A stretch of DNA of 64,000 nt from DATAEE01 sp963725145. Lineage in GTDB: Bacteria > Acidobacteriota > Vicinamibacteria > Vicinamibacterales > 2-12-FULL-66-21. The notes beneath the pieces are model-generated. The model worked only from the letters and a program-made list of their open reading frames with translations, was not told the origin of the DNA and did no database searches. Location of the stretch: positions 186,001 to 250,000 of the forward strand of contig CAVRXL010000003.1 in assembly GCA_963725145.1 (NCBI GenBank). The letters run 5' to 3'. Below, in pieces: positions 35,101 through 43,220 of this stretch (position 1 is the stretch's first letter; every line of letters starts with the position of its first letter). The position numbers were made by a program, and so were the translations under genes.

Positions 35101-35568
35101 TTGAGCGCGCGACGCCATCGCAGCCAGTTGCTCCGGCCTGAGCGCCACGAACAGCCCTTCTGATTCCGCAAAGACACGCTCGCCGTCGGTCAGCCACGCC
35201 CGAATCGTGACCTTCCGTCCTTCGGTCCCTTCGAGGCGCGTCTCGATGACCGCCTCGAGGCCGAGCGGGACCATTTCCCGGAAGTCCACGACGATCCGGG
35301 CGGCAAAGGCTGGGTGGCCCGCCAGCCAGACGCCGGCGCCCATCACGTCGTCCAACGCCGCCGCGACGGCGCCGCCATGCGCGATGCCCGGCGGGCCTTC
35401 GCTGCCCGGCCCGAACCAGACGCGCGCGACGAGCGCGCCGTCACGCTCGCGGCGGAAGTAAGACAGCCGCAGCCGGTCGTCGTCCCGATCGCCGCACACG
35501 AAGTTGCGGCGGGTCCCGGCGCCGGGATACGGAACGACGGGCGTCCAGTCGCTCTGATCTGCGTTCAT
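35074..35568 (-). CDS. PaaI-like hotdog-fold thioesterase
   Basis: This 164-residue acyl-CoA thioesterase-like protein has the family motif GIAHGGAVAAALDDVMG, with a hotdog helix and strands around IVVDFREMVPLGLEAVIETR. The catalytic acidic residue is probably in ALDDVMG. It is cytoplasmic. The substrate is unknown; similar proteins release acyl groups from stalled or toxic acyl-CoAs. The C-terminal dozen residues fall in repeat DNA. It is divergent from the large sensor kinase gene with 31 bases between starts. Confidence 0.88.
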   Translation of the reverse strand: MNADQSDWTPVVPYPGAGTRRNFVCGDRDDDRLRLSYFRRERDGALVARVWFGPGSEGPPGIAHGGAVAAALDDVMGAGVWLAGHPAFAARIVVDFREMVPLGLEAVIETRLEGTEGRKVTIRAWLTDGERVFAESEGLFVALRPEQLAAMASRAQPRVPTDQP

Positions 35569-35599
35569 CCCTTTATCTGCGGCTTAGAATAACCCTCAA

Positions 35600-38500
35600 A
35601 TGGACGCGGACGCTCCCGACCGGGTCGCGATCGCGCGCGTGCCGCTGACCGCCCGGGGCGTCGCGCTCGTCCTCCTTCTGAGCCTCATCTATCTGGTCCT
35701 GCAGCTGGCGCTCGTGCGGCCGTACCTCTGGCCCGCCGGCCACGGCGCGCGCCTCGCCGGCGATTCGCGCTTCGCCGGCGGGTCGGACGAGCGCGCGCAG
35801 CTCCTCGCGCGGCCGCCCGCAATCGACGACCATCCGGTGGGGGGCACGATCGTCCGGGACGTCCTTCCAGGCAGCCCCGCGGCGGCGGCCGGTCTGCGAC
35901 AGGGGGACGAGATCCTGGCGCTGCGCAATGTCAGCACCGGCGCGGCCGTCGACTTGTCCGGGATGATGATGGCGGAGGCGGCCGACCAGCTTGCGACCTG
36001 GCGCGACGCGTACCGGCTCGGCCTCCACGGCGATCTCCAGGTTCGCTTCCAACGCGCCGACAGCGCGCCGGCCGAGGTGACGATCGAACGCGGTCCGTTC
36101 TGGCGGAGCGGCGGGCAAATCCCCGGCGAGTGGGCGCGCCGTCATCTCGGCATGACGGTGCAGATCCTGGTCTTCATCTGCGCCTCGGGCATCCTGTTCG
36201 CGCTCCGCACGACGGACCTCACCGCCGCTTTCTGCGTGCTGGCGCTAACGCTGAGCGCGGTCGGCAGCGGCGGGCCGCTCATGGGCGTGGAGCGTGCGCT
36301 GCCTTCCGTGCTCGCCGGCCCGCTGACGGTCTTCGCCTGGATCTCCGGCCCGCTCGCGTTCCCCTCGATCGCGCTCGCGATCCTCTACTTCCCCGCCAAG
36401 TCGCCGCTGCTCGAGCGGTATCGGTGGCTGCACGCCGTGCCGTTCGCCGCCGCGGCGCCGATGATTGTGCTCGGCCTGGCGACGGCGCTCTACCTGTCGG
36501 GCGTGGACGCGGCGCTGCCCTGGGCGGTGCAGGACGCGGCGAACACCAACATCTACTTCGCCTCGTTCGCCGTCGCGCTCGGGATCAACGTTCTCGCCGT
36601 CGTCGAAGGCGTTCTGCGCTACCGAACGTTGAGCCATGCCGCGCAGCGGCGCGTCAGGCTGGCGGTCTACACGCTGGTTCCGGGCATCCTGGCATTTGTC
36701 GTCAAGGCAGGAATCCCGATCGGGGCGCTGCTCACCGGCCGCCGCGCGCCGGAGCTGCCCTGGTGGATCGCCGCCTTTCTCCAGGCGCTCATCCTCCTGC
36801 CCGCCTTCGGCGCGACGTACGCGGTGGCGGTTCATCAGGTACTCGGCCCCCGGATGGTGCTGCGGCGCAGCCTGCAGTATGCGTTCGCGCGCCGGACGCT
36901 GGGGATCGCGGCGGCGATTCCGTTCACCGCTCTCACGGTTTCGCTCGTGCAGGCGCGCGACCGGACCCTTTCCGAGATCGTCAGCGGCGCGCCGCTCTTC
37001 TATCTGACTCTCATCGCCTTCTGCCTCGCCGCCTTGAAGTATCGCGACCGGGCCCGGGCCTGGCTCGACCAGCGCTTCTTCCGCGAAGAGTACGACGCGC
37101 GCAAGATCCTGCTCTCGCTCGCGAGCCGCGTCCGCTTCGAAACGGATCCGAGCGAGCTCTCGACGCTCGTCGTCAACCAGATCGACGAGGCGCTGCACCC
37201 ACGGATGGTCGCGATCCTGGCGTCCGGCATCGAAGAAGGGCGGCTGACGCCGATCGCCGTCGCACGCCGGGGCACCATCGATCCCCTGTCGCTCGAGGGA
37301 GGGATCGTCTCGATGCTGCGCTGGTCACCCGAGCCGCTCGACGTCTTTTTCGAGGATCCGCGCTCGAGCGTCAGACGCCTGCCGCCTGACGAGCAGGCGT
37401 GGCTGCAGAAGAGCGGCATCGCGCTGCTCGTGCCGATCCTGGGCGAGGATCGCGGCCTCGTGGCGGTCATCGCGCTGGGCGGCCGGCGGTCGGAGGAACC
37501 CTACGCGTCCGAGGATCGGGAGCTCATCGCAAGCATCGCGTCGCAGGTCGGCCTCGCCCTCGACGTCGCGCGGCTGCGCCGGCGGATGGTCGAATCCGGC
37601 GGGGCGGCGACGGGCGCCCGGACGACGAAGATCATCGAGGCCCCGGCCGCGATGCGCGAGTGCCCCCAGTGCGGCCGCTGCGAGGATGGCGACGGGCCGG
37701 AGCTCTGCCCGGCGGACGGGACCACGCTCGTTCGCGTGTCTGGAATCCCCCGTGTCATCGACCGCAAGTTCCGCCTCGACCAGCGGATCGGCCGCGGCGG
37801 CATGGGCTCGGTGTACCGGGCTCGGGACGTCCGGCTGGAGCGCGACGTGGCCATCAAGGTCGTACGCGCCGAGCTTCTGGGCGACCCGGACGCGCGCCAC
37901 AGATTCCGCCGCGAGGCGCAGCTCGTCGCGCGGCTGCAGCACCCGTCGATCGTGTCGATTTTCGACTACGGGACGTTTCCCGACGGCGCCGCGTACCTCG
38001 TGATGGAGCTCGTCCGCGGCGAGGACCTCCGCCGCCTGCTGACGCGCGAAGGGCGGCTGCCGCCGGCGCGCGCGGCGCGCATCATTTCCCAGATCTGCGC
38101 CGCGATCGATGCCGCGCACCGCGAGGGCATCCTGCACCGCGACCTGAAGCCCGAGAACATCCTGCTGAGCGATGGCGACACCGACCTCAAGGTGCTCGAC
38201 TTCGGTGTCGCGAAGCTCCTCGGCGACGACCGGCGCCTCGACGACGGTGCGCCGGGCGCGACGCTCACCGTCGACGGCACCATCGTCGGTACCCCGGCGT
38301 ACATGGCGCCGGAGCAGCTTCGAGGCGAGCCGCTCGACGAGCGCAGCGACGTCTTCAGCCTTGGCGTGATGGCGTTCGAGATGTTGAGCGGCGATCTGCC
38401 GTTCGGTCGTGGACACCTCGCCGACATCGTCCTTCGGCAGGCGCGCGGCGTTCCGCCGCTTCGAACGGACGCACGCTCCCCGGAGATCCCCCCCGCGCTC

Positions 38501-38605
38501 GAGCAGGTGGTGCAGGCGGCGCTCGGAATGGATGCCTCCATGCGGCCGCCGTCGCCGTCGGCCTTCGCGTCGCTCGTTCAGAGCGCGGTCACCGTCGGCG
38601 CATAG
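35600..38605 (+). CDS. PDZ - multi-TM - GAF - zinc ribbon - Ser/Thr kinase
   Basis: This 1001-residue membrane sensor kinase has an N-terminal helix (about 18-40) and a periplasmic PDZ-like domain (about 80-165, VLPGSPAAAAGLRQGDEILAL). Seven or eight helices follow (about 190-480), then a cytoplasmic GAF domain (about 500-660), a short zinc-binding segment CPQCGRCEDGDGPELCPADG and a complete C-terminal Hanks kinase (about 720-990). The kinase has GRGGMGSVY, VAIKVV near 751, LHRDLKPENIL near 847, DFGVA near 867 and AYMAPEQL. The order is reversed relative to PknB-like kinases, where the kinase comes first and sensors follow the helix. The PDZ could sense exported peptides. A single-domain response regulator follows. 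Confidence 0.92.
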   Translation: MDADAPDRVAIARVPLTARGVALVLLLSLIYLVLQLALVRPYLWPAGHGARLAGDSRFAGGSDERAQLLARPPAIDDHPVGGTIVRDVLPGSPAAAAGLRQGDEILALRNVSTGAAVDLSGMMMAEAADQLATWRDAYRLGLHGDLQVRFQRADSAPAEVTIERGPFWRSGGQIPGEWARRHLGMTVQILVFICASGILFALRTTDLTAAFCVLALTLSAVGSGGPLMGVERALPSVLAGPLTVFAWISGPLAFPSIALAILYFPAKSPLLERYRWLHAVPFAAAAPMIVLGLATALYLSGVDAALPWAVQDAANTNIYFASFAVALGINVLAVVEGVLRYRTLSHAAQRRVRLAVYTLVPGILAFVVKAGIPIGALLTGRRAPELPWWIAAFLQALILLPAFGATYAVAVHQVLGPRMVLRRSLQYAFARRTLGIAAAIPFTALTVSLVQARDRTLSEIVSGAPLFYLTLIAFCLAALKYRDRARAWLDQRFFREEYDARKILLSLASRVRFETDPSELSTLVVNQIDEALHPRMVAILASGIEEGRLTPIAVARRGTIDPLSLEGGIVSMLRWSPEPLDVFFEDPRSSVRRLPPDEQAWLQKSGIALLVPILGEDRGLVAVIALGGRRSEEPYASEDRELIASIASQVGLALDVARLRRRMVESGGAATGARTTKIIEAPAAMRECPQCGRCEDGDGPELCPADGTTLVRVSGIPRVIDRKFRLDQRIGRGGMGSVYRARDVRLERDVAIKVVRAELLGDPDARHRFRREAQLVARLQHPSIVSIFDYGTFPDGAAYLVMELVRGEDLRRLLTREGRLPPARAARIISQICAAIDAAHREGILHRDLKPENILLSDGDTDLKVLDFGVAKLLGDDRRLDDGAPGATLTVDGTIVGTPAYMAPEQLRGEPLDERSDVFSLGVMAFEMLSGDLPFGRGHLADIVLRQARGVPPLRTDARSPEIPPALEQVVQAALGMDASMRPPSPSAFASLVQSAVTVGA

Positions 38606-38685
38606 CGGCAGCCCTGTTCAGACGCGCCTCAACGGTCGATACGTCAATGGCGAGCCGACTCCGTGACGGACGCAAGGAGATCGGA

Positions 38686-39084
38686 GTGAGTCTGCGGGTA
38701 ATTGTTCTCGCCGAGGACGATGGGGCAGCCCGGGCCGGCTATGCCGAGTTGCTCACGTCCAAGGGATACGACGTCGTCGAGGCTGCCACCGGTGTCGAGC
38801 TGCTCGACCGGGTTCGAGAACGCCTCCCCGACGCCGTGGTGACCGATATCGCGCTGCCGGAGCTGGATGGTTTCACCGCCGCCGCGACCCTGAAAGCCGA
38901 CCCGCGAACGCGCAACATCCCCATCATCGGGATAACCGGGCACTGGTCGACCGAAGTCGGGGAACGCGGCACGACAGCGGGCCTTTCGGTCCTCTTGATG
39001 AAGCCGTGCTGCCCCGACCACCTGACGGCTGAGCTGGAGCGCGTCCTTTCCAACCCGACGCAGGGTCACCAACCCATCACGTAG
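38686..39084 (+). CDS. CheY-like single-domain response regulator
   Basis: This 132-residue receiver domain has the acidic pocket in VLAEDDG, the phospho-acceptor aspartate in AVVTDIALPELDG, the switch threonine in IGITGHW and the conserved lysine in LLMKPC. There is no output domain. GTG 38686 has AAGGAGA at 38674-38680 and is preferred over ATG 38647. No histidine kinase is nearby; the preceding gene encodes a Ser/Thr kinase with GAF domain, so cross-phosphorylation is possible but unproven. Its end overlaps that of ggt on the other strand by 19 bases. Confidence 0.9.
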   Translation: MSLRVIVLAEDDGAARAGYAELLTSKGYDVVEAATGVELLDRVRERLPDAVVTDIALPELDGFTAAATLKADPRTRNIPIIGITGHWSTEVGERGTTAGLSVLLMKPCCPDHLTAELERVLSNPTQGHQPIT

Positions 39085-40853
39085 GAATCGCGCGTCGGGC
39101 TGACACCGCCCATCAGGACTCCCGTCCGCGGGTGCACGATGATGGCCTTCACGGAGCCGACGCCCCGAGCGTTCCGGACGTCGACCGCGTGGCCCAGCGC
39201 CGCCAGCTCGTCGATCACGTGCCTGGGCAGGCTCGCCGGAACCTGCAGCTTGCCCTCGATCGCATGCGGGTAGTACGAGCTGCGGAAGCTGCTGCTGATG
39301 ACCGCCGGCTGCTCGAGCGCCTGCTGCACGTTCATCCCGAATTCGACGACGTTCAGGAAGAACTGGAGCTGCGCCTGCGGCTGCGTATCCGCGCCCGGCG
39401 TCCCGAACACGATGTACGGCTTGCCGTCCTTCAGCGCCAGCGCCGGGTTGATGGTATGGCGCACGCGCTTGCCCGGCTGAAGGCGGTTGACGTCATCGGC
39501 ATCGAGCGAGAAGTACGCCATGCGATTGTTCAGCATGATGCCGGTGCCCTCGGCGACGTGCCCGCTGCCGAACAGGCTGAGCAGGCTCGACGTGATCGAC
39601 ACCATGTTGCGGTCCTTGTCGACGACGGCCAGATACGTCGTGTGGCCGTCCGGGGTTGATGGCGCGTTCGGGTCCGCGCCGAGCGCCGGACGCGGCGCGG
39701 CATAGCGCACGTCGGCGAGGGGTGCCGAGCTCGTCCCGGGACGGGGCGTGCCTGCCGGCGCCTCGCCCTCGATCGCTCGATCTGGATTGATCAGGGCTCG
39801 CCGGGTGGCGGCGTACTCCTTCGAAAGCAGCTCGCGCATCGGGATGCCCGTCACGAACCGCGGATCGGCGACGTAGCGGTTGCGGTCGGCGAACGCCAGC
39901 TTCAGCGATTCGGCCACCGCGTGCAGATACGGCGCGCTGTTGTGCCGGAGGTAGCGGACGTTCAGACCTTCGAGGATGTTGAGCGCCTGAAGCATCACGA
40001 AGCCCTGCGAGTTCGGCGGGCACTCGTACACGTCGACGCCTTTGTAGTTGATGTGAATCGCCGTGTCCTCGTGCGCAGCGTAGCCCGCCAGATCTGAGGC
40101 CTCGATGATCCCGCCCGCCCCCTTGATGTGGCCAACGATCTTCGCGCCGGTGGCGCCGCGGTAGAACTCAACGCTCCCCTTCGCGCCGATCGCGCGCAGC
40201 GAGGCGGCGAGATCCTTCTGGATGACACGGTCCCCCATCTGCAGCGGGTCGTCGCCGTTGAACCAGATCTTCCTGGACGCCGGGACCTTCCCGAGCTTGT
40301 CACGGCCGCCTCGCAGCGCTCCGGCGAGCGCCTCGGTGACGGGGAACCCGTTGTCGGCGAGCTCCACCGCGGGAGCGAACAACTCGGCGAGCGGCTTCGT
40401 CCCGTATTTCCGGACGGCGAGCTCGGCTCCGCCGATCGCGCCCGGCACGCTCACCGACAGCGGACCGTCCGACGGCAGCCCTCCCTTCGCCTTGTAGAGA
40501 TCGACGGTGGCCGCGGCCGCCGCCGGTCCGGTGCCATTGATGAATTTCACCTCGCCCGTCTTCGCGATGTAGATGAGCGCGAACATGTCGCCGCCGAGTC
40601 CGGTCATCTCGGGCTCGGTGACTCCCTGAACGGCCCACGCGGCGATCGCGGCATCGACGGCGTTTCCGCCGGATCTCAGGATCCGCAGCCCTGCTTCGGA
40701 GGCGAGCGGGTGCCCGGACGCGACCATGCCGCGATCGGCCAGCACGGCGGGGCGCCACGTAGACGTCTGGCTTGCGGGGCGCGATGTGAAGGGCGGAACG
40801 GCCGCGAAGACGACGACCAGCAGCGCGACGAGGAGCCGGCGGGACCGGGTCAT
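39066..40853 (-). CDS. ggt: Gamma-glutamyltransferase
   Basis: This exported N-terminal-nucleophile enzyme hydrolyses glutathione and transfers gamma-glutamyl groups. The 595-residue precursor has a signal peptide (about 1-28). The autoprocessing and catalytic threonine lies in GHTTYLAVVDKDRNMVS near 405, which splits the chain into large and small subunits. GGNAVDAAIAA and GLGGDMFALI lie near the N-terminus, and the small-subunit motif is VFGTPGADTQPQ. GAGG is seen about eight bases before ATG 40853. Length is normal. It probably works with the other periplasmic peptidases in the window. Confidence 0.95.
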   Translation of the reverse strand: MTRSRRLLVALLVVVFAAVPPFTSRPASQTSTWRPAVLADRGMVASGHPLASEAGLRILRSGGNAVDAAIAAWAVQGVTEPEMTGLGGDMFALIYIAKTGEVKFINGTGPAAAAATVDLYKAKGGLPSDGPLSVSVPGAIGGAELAVRKYGTKPLAELFAPAVELADNGFPVTEALAGALRGGRDKLGKVPASRKIWFNGDDPLQMGDRVIQKDLAASLRAIGAKGSVEFYRGATGAKIVGHIKGAGGIIEASDLAGYAAHEDTAIHINYKGVDVYECPPNSQGFVMLQALNILEGLNVRYLRHNSAPYLHAVAESLKLAFADRNRYVADPRFVTGIPMRELLSKEYAATRRALINPDRAIEGEAPAGTPRPGTSSAPLADVRYAAPRPALGADPNAPSTPDGHTTYLAVVDKDRNMVSITSSLLSLFGSGHVAEGTGIMLNNRMAYFSLDADDVNRLQPGKRVRHTINPALALKDGKPYIVFGTPGADTQPQAQLQFFLNVVEFGMNVQQALEQPAVISSSFRSSYYPHAIEGKLQVPASLPRHVIDELAALGHAVDVRNARGVGSVKAIIVHPRTGVLMGGVSPTRDSYVMGW

Positions 40854-40895
40854 AGGCTTACCTCACGGGACTCGTGGCGAAGGATACACCCGCTG

Positions 40896-40977
40896 GAGGT
40901 AAACGGAGAGGTCGGAGCAAACGGAGATACAACGGAGGAACGGAGAGAACGGAGACGAAACGGAGAAGATCCAATAT
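40896..40977 (+). repeat. AACGGAGA word array
   Basis: Six AACGGAG-type words at 6-14 base spacing lie upstream of ggt. The inverted counterpart CTCCGTT lies at 41372-41440, and the small membrane-protein gene lies between the two. Confidence 0.65.
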
Positions 40978-41015
40978 TTATGGATGGCGATCGGTGCGTT
41001 CACAACCCAGTCGGG

Positions 41016-41279
41016 TCAGGTGTCGTAGAAGTCCCATCGGAACGGCCACAACATGAGTAGGAGAAAGGTTCCAACGACATAAACCGGAAAGCGCCACCAA
41101 ACATGCGAAAGCGACATGGCGTCGCCCCAGCGCAGAGTAGGCCCATGCCAGCCTGCCCAATGAGCCAGAAACATCATGGTTCCAGCAACGAGAGCGAAGG
41201 CTGACGCTCTACGTAGGCGACGGCACATTGCTCTCCGCATCCATCGGAGCCTCGCACGACCGCGCCACTGCGTTTTCAC
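41016..41279 (-). CDS. Small two-helix membrane protein
   Basis: This 87-residue frame has a basic N-terminus and two hydrophobic helices (about 25-42 and 63-78, WWRFPVYVVGTFLLLMLWPF), with aromatic residues at the membrane edges, ending FDFYDT-like in FRWDFYDT. No family is recognised. The start is uncertain (GTG 41279 or an internal ATG near residue 18) and no ribosome site is clear. It is isolated between inverted word arrays. The sensible helix pattern argues that it is real. Confidence 0.42.
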   Translation of the reverse strand: MKTQWRGRARLRWMRRAMCRRLRRASAFALVAGTMMFLAHWAGWHGPTLRWGDAMSLSHVWWRFPVYVVGTFLLLMLWPFRWDFYDT

Positions 41280-41371
41280 CTAGCGCGCCTTTGAAAAATG
41301 GCGAGCGATTGGGGGACCGCAACAAGGGCGACTGGGTTCGTGAACGCACTAATCACCCTACTTATTAATGC

Positions 41372-41440
41372 GTCCTCCGTTCGTTCCCCGTTGCCTCCGT
41401 TCCTCCGTTGTATCTCCGTTATCTCCGAAATCTCCGTTAA
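41372..41440 (-). repeat. CTCCGTT word array, inverted partner of 40896-40977
   Basis: Six CTCCGTT-type words end just beyond the stop codon of the polysaccharide deacetylase. Read on the minus strand they match the AACGGAGA array at 40896-40977. Confidence 0.65.
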
Positions 41441-41445
41441 CGCCC

Positions 41446-42159
41446 TCACTCGCACAGCGGTCGAAAATGATAACCCTTTGAACGAAGCGCCGGGACGAGT
41501 TTCGCGGTCGCCTCGATCGCATACCGTCGATCGGCGCGGGGGTCGACGTGATGGCCGTCGTGCATGACGACGATGTCGCCGGAGGAGACCTTTCGCGCGA
41601 GCCGGGCGGCCAGCGCGTCTGGCTCGCGTCCGCGGTACCAGTTCCAGTCCCACAATCCCCAGCTCCACCCCGCGAGCCGGTAGCCGGCGCGCTCCAGGCC
41701 GACATACATCTGACCGCTGCGCCAGCCGGCGTGCGGGCGGAAGAGCCGGCAGGGCTTCCCGCCGCCGAGCCGCTCGATTCGCTCCGCGTTCCGGGTCAGC
41801 ATCGACGACAGGTCGTCGGGCGCCAACAGCATCAGCTTGCGCGTGTCGGCATGCAGCGCCACGGCGTGTCCCTCGGCGAACATCCGCCTCACGATCGGCG
41901 CGGTTTCGTCGGTGAGATGCGCGTCGATCAGGAAGAACGTGGCCCGCGCCCCCTCGCGAGCCAGCACGTCGAGGAGCCCTGGCGTCGCGGCCGGATTCGG
42001 TCCATCGTCATAGGTCAGGTAGACGGTCGGCGGCCCTCCGGCCGGCTTGATGCGCCAGATCGACCGCGACGGCTTGAAGGCCTCGAGGAGGAAGGGGAAC
42101 GGCGCCGTGTGCGCGAGAAACACGGCTGAGACTCCGATCGCTAGAAACCAGATGAGCAT
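41446..42159 (-). CDS. Exported polysaccharide deacetylase (NodB-like)
   Basis: This 237-residue carbohydrate esterase of family CE4 removes acetyl groups from peptidoglycan, chitin-like or exopolysaccharide chains. MLIWFLAIGVSAVFLAH is a signal anchor. Motif 1 is LTYDDGPNP with the catalytic DD pair. Motif 2 is modified (GHAVALHADT, one clear histidine). Motif 3 is LFRPHAGWRSGQ, with H in place of the usual P/Y. Motif 5 is VMHDGHH. The modified motifs 2 and 3 occur in some divergent members. An ATG-like start at 42177 adds six residues. It is divergent from pcm. Confidence 0.88.
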   Translation of the reverse strand: MLIWFLAIGVSAVFLAHTAPFPFLLEAFKPSRSIWRIKPAGGPPTVYLTYDDGPNPAATPGLLDVLAREGARATFFLIDAHLTDETAPIVRRMFAEGHAVALHADTRKLMLLAPDDLSSMLTRNAERIERLGGGKPCRLFRPHAGWRSGQMYVGLERAGYRLAGWSWGLWDWNWYRGREPDALAARLARKVSSGDIVVMHDGHHVDPRADRRYAIEATAKLVPALRSKGYHFRPLCE

Positions 42160-42197
42160 GCGTTTTGACCCGCGCACGTGCTAGAAAGCATAGCAAG

Positions 42198-42914
42198 ATG
42201 TCAGGGTATTACCCGGCCGGGGCGTTGGCGGGGGCCCTGGTGATGCTCGCGGCGCTGGCACAAGTGACGGGAGGGCAACCCGACTCATGGCAGCCGGCGC
42301 GTAAACGCATGATCGACGACCAGATTCGCGCGCGGGGCGTCACGAATCAGGCGGTGCTCGACGCGATGCGCAAGGTGCCGCGCCATCTGTTCGTCCCTTC
42401 CAACCTGCGCGACGCGGCGTACGACGACGGCCCGCTGCCGATCGGGCAGGGGCAGACGATCTCACAGCCTTACATCGTGGCGTACATGACGGAGGCGCTC
42501 GGCATCCGCCCGGGCGAGCACGTGCTGGAAATCGGTACGGGGTCGGGCTATCAGGCGGCGATTCTGGCGGAGATCGCGCGCGAGGTCTACACGATCGAGA
42601 TCGTGCCGGAACTGGCGGACCGCGCGAGGGAAACGCTCGGGGGGCTTGGCTACAAGAACGTGTACGTCCGGACGGGCAACGGCTACGCGGGCTGGCCGGA
42701 GAAGGCGCCGTTTCCCAGGATCATCGTGACCGCCGCGCCCGACGAAGTGCCTCCGGCGCTCGTCGAGCAGCTCGCGCCCGGCGGCGCGATGGTGGTGCCG
42801 GTGGGCACGTCGTTCCAGGAGATGACGATCGTCACGAAAACGGCGCAAGGGATCGCGCGCAAGGCGACGATCCCGGTGCGGTTTGTGCCGATGGTAGGGA
42901 AACCGAAGAGATAG
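42198..42914 (+). CDS. pcm: Exported protein-L-isoaspartate O-methyltransferase
   Basis: This SAM-dependent repair enzyme of 238 residues methylates isoaspartyl residues in damaged proteins. The core is intact: PRHLFVP, YDDGPLPIGQGQTISQPYIVA, and the SAM loop VLEIGTGSGYQAAIL near 108. The N-terminal extension of about 30 residues (GALAGALVMLAALAQVTGG) is a signal peptide or anchor, unusual for PCMT and implying a periplasmic enzyme. SAM supply there is unexplained, so the segment might instead anchor the enzyme on the cytoplasmic side. A REP-like palindrome follows at 42934. Confidence 0.9.
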   Translation: MSGYYPAGALAGALVMLAALAQVTGGQPDSWQPARKRMIDDQIRARGVTNQAVLDAMRKVPRHLFVPSNLRDAAYDDGPLPIGQGQTISQPYIVAYMTEALGIRPGEHVLEIGTGSGYQAAILAEIAREVYTIEIVPELADRARETLGGLGYKNVYVRTGNGYAGWPEKAPFPRIIVTAAPDEVPPALVEQLAPGGAMVVPVGTSFQEMTIVTKTAQGIARKATIPVRFVPMVGKPKR

Positions 42915-42933
42915 CCCGATCTGGGGCGCGCAC

Positions 42934-42957
42934 GCCCGACCTGAAGGTCGGGCCTAC
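42934..42957. repeat. REP-like palindrome, third copy of the 14231 family
   Basis: GCCCGACC and GGTCGGGC flank TGAA and are followed by CTAC. It sits between the convergent pcm gene and the small coiled-coil gene. Confidence 0.7.
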
Positions 42958-43202
42958 GTTGCCAGGCGGCGATCGATTTCGGCGAGTGCCTGCTCGATCT
43001 GCTTGCGCCGGACCGGATGCGCCGTCGCCTCGGCCTGACGGGCGAGCTCGGCGCGCGCGAGCCTCAGCGACTCACGGGTACGCTCGCGCTCAGGGTCGAC
43101 CGCGGGGCCAACGGACGCGCGGCGCTTCTCGGCGATGCGCTCCTCCATCCGTTCCTGCAGCCGCGCCTCCGCATCGACGAGTCCTTCTCCCGAATCACTC
43201 AT
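42954..43202 (-). CDS. Small charged coiled-coil protein
   Basis: This 82-residue, highly charged protein begins MSDSGEGLVDAEARLQERME. It is rich in Glu, Arg and Ala with heptad-like spacing through most of its length, ending ALAEIDRRLAT. There is no cysteine, no membrane segment and no known family. ATG 43202 is the only reasonable start. It is divergent from lhr with 18 bases between starts, so the two promoters overlap. Confidence 0.6.
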   Translation of the reverse strand: MSDSGEGLVDAEARLQERMEERIAEKRRASVGPAVDPERERTRESLRLARAELARQAEATAHPVRRKQIEQALAEIDRRLAT

Positions 43203-43220
43203 ATCAATTACTGTAACAGA

